From contig JAFAYE010000001.1 in the NCBI GenBank assembly GCA_019240525.1, positions 2,728,501 to 2,792,500 of the forward strand: 64,000 nt of DNA. Direction: 5' to 3'. A model generated the notes under the pieces. The model had not been told where the DNA came from, searched no databases, and saw only the letters and a program-made list of their open reading frames with translations. Positions 59,608 to 64,000 of this stretch are shown piece by piece. Every line of letters starts with the position of its first letter. Position 1 is the first letter of the stretch. A program made the position numbers and the translations under genes. This stretch comes from Candidatus Eremiobacterota bacterium (GTDB taxonomy: Bacteria; Vulcanimicrobiota; Vulcanimicrobiia; Vulcanimicrobiales; Vulcanimicrobiaceae).

Positions 59608-60849
59608 ATGCAGACCGGTTTGATCGCGCGCCTATTCTTCGCGATTGTTGCGACGATGGCCGCGGTCGCAGTCGTTAGCGGTACGGGGTGCACGCGGTGG
59701 GGTCAACCGGGCCCGGTGACGCCGACCTTGGCGCCACTCACCGACATCTATGTCGATGCCGTTCACGGCAGCGACACGAGTGGAAATGGGAGCCAAACGC
59801 TTCCTTACAAAACACTCACGAAGGCTGTCGCCGTACTGACGTCGGCCAAATCGGTGGCGCCGGGCGGTGTAACGATTCACCTCGCGATCGGCGACTATAA
59901 CAAGGCCAACGGCGAGATCTTTCCGATCGTCGTTCCGAAAAGCGTTACGATTGCCGGCGAAAACTATGGCATCGGCAGCGCACCAAAAAACGGCTCCTTC
60001 GTCGATGGCGTCGGCGAAGACGTGCTTTTCGAATCACTCGTTCACGCACCGCCGCGTAGCGCCTACGCGACGCTTGAAGTCGAACCGCCGGCGAGCGTCG
60101 GCATTACCGACGTCTATCTCGGTGCATCCACGATCTCGTTGCCGTCGAACGCATTCTACGCGTCACTCGACGATTTCGCGACATTCTCGGGAACGACCTC
60201 AAGCTTGGCTGCGGGGATTGCATCCTCACCCCGGAACGTCAATGGCGCGATCGTACCGGGCGGCAGCTTCAGCTGCGCATCGTGCCTGATCCACGGCAAC
60301 GATTTCGGTGTGGGTGCCTTTGCGGTGCCGCTACCAAGCGCATCGCCGTATGGGTCGTCTCCGTCGATCACGCTCTCGCGCTCGTCGACCGATAGCACGA
60401 TCGCCGCTCGAGTCGTCGACGTGTTAACCGACGGAAGCGTGAACGTCACTGCATCGGACACGACCTTTGCTCGAGCCGCGTATGCCTACGCGGACGCATT
60501 CAAACGGATCGTCTTGACGTCGCTGCCGGGCGCAGTCGATTTCGGCGGTGGCGTTAACAGCTCGGTTGGCGGTAACGGCTTCATTGGCGCGAGGAGAACC
60601 GAGATTTTCATTACGCGGCGTAATGAAACGGTGAGCGCGCTCGACGATACGTGGAATCCTGGCGAACAACACGCAAACATGAGCGGCCAGTATACGCGGG
60701 TTATAATGTTCGCGTCGGGTGCCACCGGAAAAAACGTGACGATTCGACGCGCCGCCGTCGGCTCGACGGTCACGGTTGGTCCGGCTGCAGCGCCCACGCC
60801 GACGCCGTCGGCCAGCCCGTCGAGCTCACCAACGTCGTCACCGACGTAA
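59608..60849 (+). CDS. Lipoprotein with parallel beta-helix (DUF1565-like)
   Basis: 413 residues from ATG 59608. Lipobox-like GTGC follows a hydrophobic stretch (LIARLFFAIVATMAAVAVVS). IYVDAVHGSDTSGNGSQTLPYKTLTKAV is the DUF1565 signature, then a repetitive beta-helix. The C-terminus is a Pro/Ser/Thr repeat (TPTPSASPSSSPTSSP), flexible or glycosylated. It is probably surface exposed; no catalytic residues known. A start at 59554 is less likely. Confidence 0.8.
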   Translation: MQTGLIARLFFAIVATMAAVAVVSGTGCTRWGQPGPVTPTLAPLTDIYVDAVHGSDTSGNGSQTLPYKTLTKAVAVLTSAKSVAPGGVTIHLAIGDYNKANGEIFPIVVPKSVTIAGENYGIGSAPKNGSFVDGVGEDVLFESLVHAPPRSAYATLEVEPPASVGITDVYLGASTISLPSNAFYASLDDFATFSGTTSSLAAGIASSPRNVNGAIVPGGSFSCASCLIHGNDFGVGAFAVPLPSASPYGSSPSITLSRSSTDSTIAARVVDVLTDGSVNVTASDTTFARAAYAYADAFKRIVLTSLPGAVDFGGGVNSSVGGNGFIGARRTEIFITRRNETVSALDDTWNPGEQHANMSGQYTRVIMFASGATGKNVTIRRAAVGSTVTVGPAAAPTPTPSASPSSSPTSSPT

Positions 60850-60859
60850 GCGAGACCGC

Positions 60860-61690
60860 GTGACGGACACGCTGCAGCGAATTTACGCCGCAAAGGCGGC
60901 TTCGCTCGAAGAGGAACAGGTGCGCGAGCCGTACGAGTCGCTGCGCGCCGTTGCGCAAGAGCGAACCAAGGAGCGGCGCGGGTTTTTGGCTAGGTTGCAA
61001 TGCGCCGCCGGCGGGGCGATCGTCGCCGAAATCAAACGGGCATCACCTTCGAGCGGACTGATCGCGCGTAGCTTCGACCCGGTGGTCATTGCGCGCGCCT
61101 ACGATGAAGCGGGCGCTGATGCGGTCAGCGTGCTGACGGAACGCGATCATTTTCTTGGCGAGCTGGCCTACCTCGACGACGTCCGCGCCGTCACGTCGCG
61201 ACCCATCCTACGCAAGGATTTCATCTGGACGCGATACCAGATCGCGCAATCGGCCGCGCACGGTGCGGACTGCGTGCTGTTGATCGTCGGCGGCATGGAT
61301 GATGCGGCCCTGCGCGAGTGCGTTGATGAAGCGGCCTCATATTCGCTCGACGTACTCGCTGAGGTCCATGACGAAGGCGATCTGCGCCGCGCTCTGCACG
61401 CCGGAGCACAGCTCGTTGGCATCAATAATCGCAACCTTCGCACTCTTGAGACCGACCTCGCCGTGAGCGAGCATCTTCTCCCAAAGGTGCCTCCCGGCGT
61501 CTTCGCTATCAGCGAGAGCGGTATGCGAGGCGCGTCTGATGTGGCAAGGCTGCGGACCGCGGGCGCTCGTGGCTTCCTGGTTGGGGAAGCGCTCATGCGG
61601 GCCGAGGATCCGCAGGCACTGATCGCTGCGCTGCGTGGCGCGGCCGGCGAGGAGACGGCCGTCGCCTCCGGAGCCTATAACAAAAGGTAG
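60860..61690 (+). CDS. trpC: Indole-3-glycerol phosphate synthase TrpC
   Basis: 276 residues from GTG 60860. VAEIKRASPSSG (catalytic K), SVLTERDHFLGEL, ILRKDFIWTRYQI and GINNRNLRTLETD are TIM-barrel family motifs. It closes the indole ring in tryptophan synthesis. No other trp gene is adjacent in this window, so the pathway is dispersed. The 3' end overlaps the small membrane gene by 16 bases. Confidence 0.95.
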   Translation: MTDTLQRIYAAKAASLEEEQVREPYESLRAVAQERTKERRGFLARLQCAAGGAIVAEIKRASPSSGLIARSFDPVVIARAYDEAGADAVSVLTERDHFLGELAYLDDVRAVTSRPILRKDFIWTRYQIAQSAAHGADCVLLIVGGMDDAALRECVDEAASYSLDVLAEVHDEGDLRRALHAGAQLVGINNRNLRTLETDLAVSEHLLPKVPPGVFAISESGMRGASDVARLRTAGARGFLVGEALMRAEDPQALIAALRGAAGEETAVASGAYNKR

Positions 61691-62016
61691 AGTCCCGCGC
61701 CGACGAGCGTGCCCAGGACCGCGACGAAGGCTGGTGCGGTGCGCCGGCCGAGGGATGCGGCAGCAAGTCCGCCGAGCCCGATACCGACGATACCGGTGCC
61801 TGGATAAATTTCTCCGTGCTGCAGGTCGCATGTGAGCAGCACGCCGGCGAAACCAAAGATAAAGACGACCAAAGGTGTCGTACGGCGCTCCAGCGCCGTT
61901 GCAACGAGCAGCAAGATCGCAAGCGCGAGCAATGCGTGCAACGGAGCCAGCGGCTCACCCGCCATACCGATGCCCAAGAAGGACGCCGCGACGGCAACCG
62001 CGAGGAGCTGCGTCAT
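61675..62016 (-). CDS. Small membrane protein of unknown function
   Basis: 113 residues with about four hydrophobic helices (MTQLLAVAVAASFLGIGMAG, PLHALLALAILLLVATALE, TPLVVFIFGFAGVLLTC, APAFVAVLGTLVGAGLYLLL). There is no motif I recognise. ATG 62016 is chosen; TTG 62046 would add ten residues. It is convergent with trpC and divergent from pruA. Confidence 0.6.
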   Translation of the reverse strand: MTQLLAVAVAASFLGIGMAGEPLAPLHALLALAILLLVATALERRTTPLVVFIFGFAGVLLTCDLQHGEIYPGTGIVGIGLGGLAAASLGRRTAPAFVAVLGTLVGAGLYLLL

Positions 62017-62072
62017 GCCGGGGTAATACGGCGCAAAACCAAGCAAGGCCCGCTACGTTTGAGCCGACCTGG

Positions 62073-62078
62073 TACTAT
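62073..62078 (+). promoter_or_regulatory. Possible leaderless-type -10 element for pruA
   Basis: TACTAT (within GGTACTATAGCC) lies 6 bases before ATG 62085, the spacing expected when transcription starts at the start codon. No ribosome-binding site is seen between them. A leaderless mRNA is suggested; a -35 match was not found at the expected distance. Confidence 0.35.
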
Positions 62079-62084
62079 AGCCAC

Positions 62085-63662
62085 ATGACGACAACAGCGC
62101 CAATGCCGCACCTCGAAGTCGCACCGTTCCGCAACGAGCGTGTCAAAGATTTTCGCGATCCCGCCGATGCTGCGGCGATGCGCGACGCGCTCGATGCGAT
62201 GAAGCACCGGCTCGGAGAGCATTATCCCCTCGTGATTGACGGGCGCAAAATCGAGACGGAGAAAAGAATCCGATCGCTCAACCCCGCCGATCCCAACGAA
62301 GTCGTCGGGGTCACGAGCTCGGCCTCCAGGGAGCAGGCAAACGAGGCGATCCAGGCTGCGGCAAGAGCCTTCTCGTCGTGGAAGCAGCGCACGCTGCCCG
62401 AGCGCGCTGCCTACCTTTTTCGAGCCGCAGCGCTTTTGCGCGAGCGGCGCTTCGCGTACGACGCTCTCTTAGTGTACGAAGTGGGAAAAAGCTGGACCGA
62501 AGCTGACGGCGACATCGCCGAGGCGATCGACTTCTTGGAGTTCTACGCTCGCGAAGCCCTCCGCTACTCGCAGCCTCAGCCGGTTGTTCCATTTGAAGGC
62601 GAGAGAAACGAGTTGATCTACATCCCGCTTGGTGTCGGAGCGGTGATCCCGCCTTGGAACTTTGCCGGGGCAATCATGGCCGGGATGACGGCGGCGGCCA
62701 TCGTTACGGGGAATACCGTTGTCCTCAAACCGTCCAGCGATGCTGCGGTGATTGCGGCGTGGTTCGTGGATCTGCTGCATGAGATTGGGGTGCCCGCGGG
62801 AGTCGTAAATTTCATTCCGGGTTCGGGCAGTGAGATCGGCGACGCAATCGTTACCCATCCCGAAATCCGTTTCATCTCGTTCACAGGCTCGAAGGAAGTC
62901 GGGCTGCGTATTAACGAGCTCGCTGCCAAGCCTCAGCCGGGGCAAAAGTGGATCAAGCGCGTCATCGCTGAAATGGGCGGAAAAGATTCGATCGTCGTAG
63001 CCGCGGATGCCGACCTTGACGCCGCGGTTGAAGGTGTAGCCGTTTCAGCCTTCGGCTTCCAGGGGCAAAAGTGCTCGGCGTGCTCGCGCGCCATCGTCGA
63101 AGAGAGCATTTACGATGAATTCACCGAGAAGCTAAAGCGCCGCGTTGCTGCAATCTCGGTCGGCGATCCTCGCGATCCGGAGAACTTCATGGGCCCGGTC
63201 GTGAATGAGGCTGCGCTCGCATCGATCATGCGCTACATCGAACGCGGCACCGACGAGGGGCGGTTGATTGCGGGCGGTAAGCGTGCGGGCGAGCGCGGCT
63301 ACTTCATTGCGCCGACCGTCATCGCCGATGTCGCGCCCGACGCGACCATCGCGCAGGAAGAAATCTTTGGGCCAGTACTAGCCGTCATTAAAGCCAAGGA
63401 TTTCGACGACGCGCTTGAAATCGCCAATAACACCGAATTCGGTTTGACGGGTGCCCTCTACACGAGCGACGACGCGAAGATCGCTAAGGCGCGTGACGAG
63501 TTTTTCGTCGGAAATCTTTATTTCAATCGAAAGAGCACAGGGGCGATGGTCGGCGTTCATCCCTTCGGCGGCTTCAATATGTCGGGCACCGACAGCAAGG
63601 CCGGCGGCCGCGACTACCTGCTCCTCTTCATGCAGGCGAAGACGATCTCGAGAAAAGTCTGA
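62085..63662 (+). CDS. pruA: L-glutamate gamma-semialdehyde dehydrogenase (PruA-type)
   Basis: 525 residues from ATG 62085. The catalytic cysteine is in GFQGQKCSACSRA, the glutamate in IAEMGGKDSIVV, and the cofactor loop FTGSKEVGLRI. Length and the HPFGGFNMSGTDSKAGG end match the 1-pyrroline-5-carboxylate dehydrogenase group. It oxidises glutamate semialdehyde to glutamate in proline or arginine breakdown. No proline dehydrogenase is in the window. Codon context and promoter point to a leaderless start. Confidence 0.93.
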   Translation: MTTTAPMPHLEVAPFRNERVKDFRDPADAAAMRDALDAMKHRLGEHYPLVIDGRKIETEKRIRSLNPADPNEVVGVTSSASREQANEAIQAAARAFSSWKQRTLPERAAYLFRAAALLRERRFAYDALLVYEVGKSWTEADGDIAEAIDFLEFYAREALRYSQPQPVVPFEGERNELIYIPLGVGAVIPPWNFAGAIMAGMTAAAIVTGNTVVLKPSSDAAVIAAWFVDLLHEIGVPAGVVNFIPGSGSEIGDAIVTHPEIRFISFTGSKEVGLRINELAAKPQPGQKWIKRVIAEMGGKDSIVVAADADLDAAVEGVAVSAFGFQGQKCSACSRAIVEESIYDEFTEKLKRRVAAISVGDPRDPENFMGPVVNEAALASIMRYIERGTDEGRLIAGGKRAGERGYFIAPTVIADVAPDATIAQEEIFGPVLAVIKAKDFDDALEIANNTEFGLTGALYTSDDAKIAKARDEFFVGNLYFNRKSTGAMVGVHPFGGFNMSGTDSKAGGRDYLLLFMQAKTISRKV

Positions 63663-63681
63663 CCGCGCGGTTGGCGTCGAG

Positions 63682-64000
63682 CTAGGGCTCGGTTGGCGCC
63701 TCCCTAAAACAAACCTCGAGTTTATTGCCCTCCGCGTCTTCGAAGAACGTTGCGTAGTAAAAAGGCGTGTACTCTTGGCAGAGGTGCGGCGGCTCGAAGG
63801 CCGTGGCGCCGGCGGCACGGGCCACCTCGCCAAGACGGTCGACGTCGGGACGATCGGCGGCGCGAAACGCGATTCGAGAACCGTTTGGGCGATGGTCTGG
63901 GTCGAGATTGATGCAGAAGAACGGCTTGGCGCGATCGCCGTCGCTCGTGTAATAGCAGATCGACTCCGCGTCCTCGCTGAGCCGTGGATAGCCCATCGCG
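63682..64000 (-). CDS. VOC-superfamily protein, truncated by window edge
   Basis: At least 104 residues; the frame is open to the right edge and the ATG at 63996 is likely internal, since the first beta-alpha-beta unit of VOC proteins is absent. RIAFRAADRPDVDRLGEVARAAG and YYATFFEDAEGNKLEVCF are the second half of a glyoxalase/bleomycin-resistance fold, with a Glu metal ligand in EGNKLEV. Role unknown. Convergent with pruA. Confidence 0.8.
   Translation of the reverse strand, partial: AMGYPRLSEDAESICYYTSDGDRAKPFFCINLDPDHRPNGSRIAFRAADRPDVDRLGEVARAAGATAFEPPHLCQEYTPFYYATFFEDAEGNKLEVCFREAPTEP

Noticed and set aside
1..64000. tRNA, rRNA, CRISPR or mobile elements
   Set aside because: No cloverleaf-like stretch, rRNA-like sequence, regularly spaced repeat, transposase or integrase was seen; gaps are too short for most.

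Overview
This is a dense, GC-rich bacterial chromosome segment. About 70 protein genes are packed with almost no spacing, and no interval longer than about 140 bases lacks a gene. Adjacent genes repeatedly overlap by four bases (ATGA, GTGA, TTGA), and GTG and TTG starts are frequent. RseP, a LolA-like protein, lipoboxes, a TonB-C-like module and dTDP-rhamnose genes suggest a diderm envelope. The archaeal/eukaryotic-type ProS, the Amj-type flippase, the short EF-Ts and the gene order fit a deep-branching phylum such as Candidatus Eremiobacterota (WPS-2). That assignment is inference, not proven here. I saw no rRNA, tRNA, CRISPR array, insertion sequence or prophage.

Layout. 1-5.6 kb (+): M16 peptidase remnant, HAD hydrolase, DUF885 protein, rsmD, coaD, a coiled-coil protein and a small secreted protein. 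5.6-14.1 kb: a DUF2249-Crp fusion regulator, thiolase, thioredoxin-like protein, enoyl-CoA hydratase, PhoU, class V aminotransferase, and an ATP-grasp-like/phosphatase pair. 14.2-20.3 kb (+): a molybdopterin operon (moaD, moaE, MoeB-rhodanese, moaA) with a hydrolase, aldo/keto reductase, queG and a LolA-like gene inside it. 20.3-25.4 kb: ECF sigma/anti-sigma pair, photolyase, B-box membrane protein, ABC exporter. 25.4-28.4 kb (+): sulfate activation (cysC, sat), csrA and a TauE/SafE transporter, preceded by a pseudoknot-forming leader. 28.4-30.1 kb (-): rmlA and rmlB.

30.1-38.6 kb (+) is one long growth operon: rpsB, tsf, pyrH, frr, a 66-residue ORF, uppS, cdsA, dxr, rseP, ispG and a copper-amine-oxidase-N-like protein, behind a strong extended -10 promoter. 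38.6-46.4 kb: amino-acid permease and cobalamin adenosyltransferase (-), then proS, an M16 peptidase, Amj, a TPR lipoprotein and a DUF4239 protein (+). 46.3-49.9 kb (-): two polyprenyl-sugar-type glycosyltransferases and GtrA. 50.0-56.0 kb (+): glpX, a lipoamide-dehydrogenase-like flavoprotein, separate NAD-synthetase amidase and synthase genes, a siroheme-synthase-like protein and cinA. 56.0-59.5 kb (-): a compact three-gene operon of LuxC-like acyl-CoA reductase, class III aminotransferase and Gfo/Idh/MocA oxidoreductase. 59.6-64.0 kb: beta-helix lipoprotein, trpC, a small membrane protein, pruA and a window-truncated VOC protein.

The best candidates for undescribed biology are the pseudoknot leader in front of cysC-sat, the LuxC-like/aminotransferase operon (a possible acyl-CoA to aldehyde to amine route), two domain fusions (DUF2249-Crp; anti-sigma-TonB-C), and two conserved enzymes whose homology extends upstream of any ATG/GTG/TTG start.
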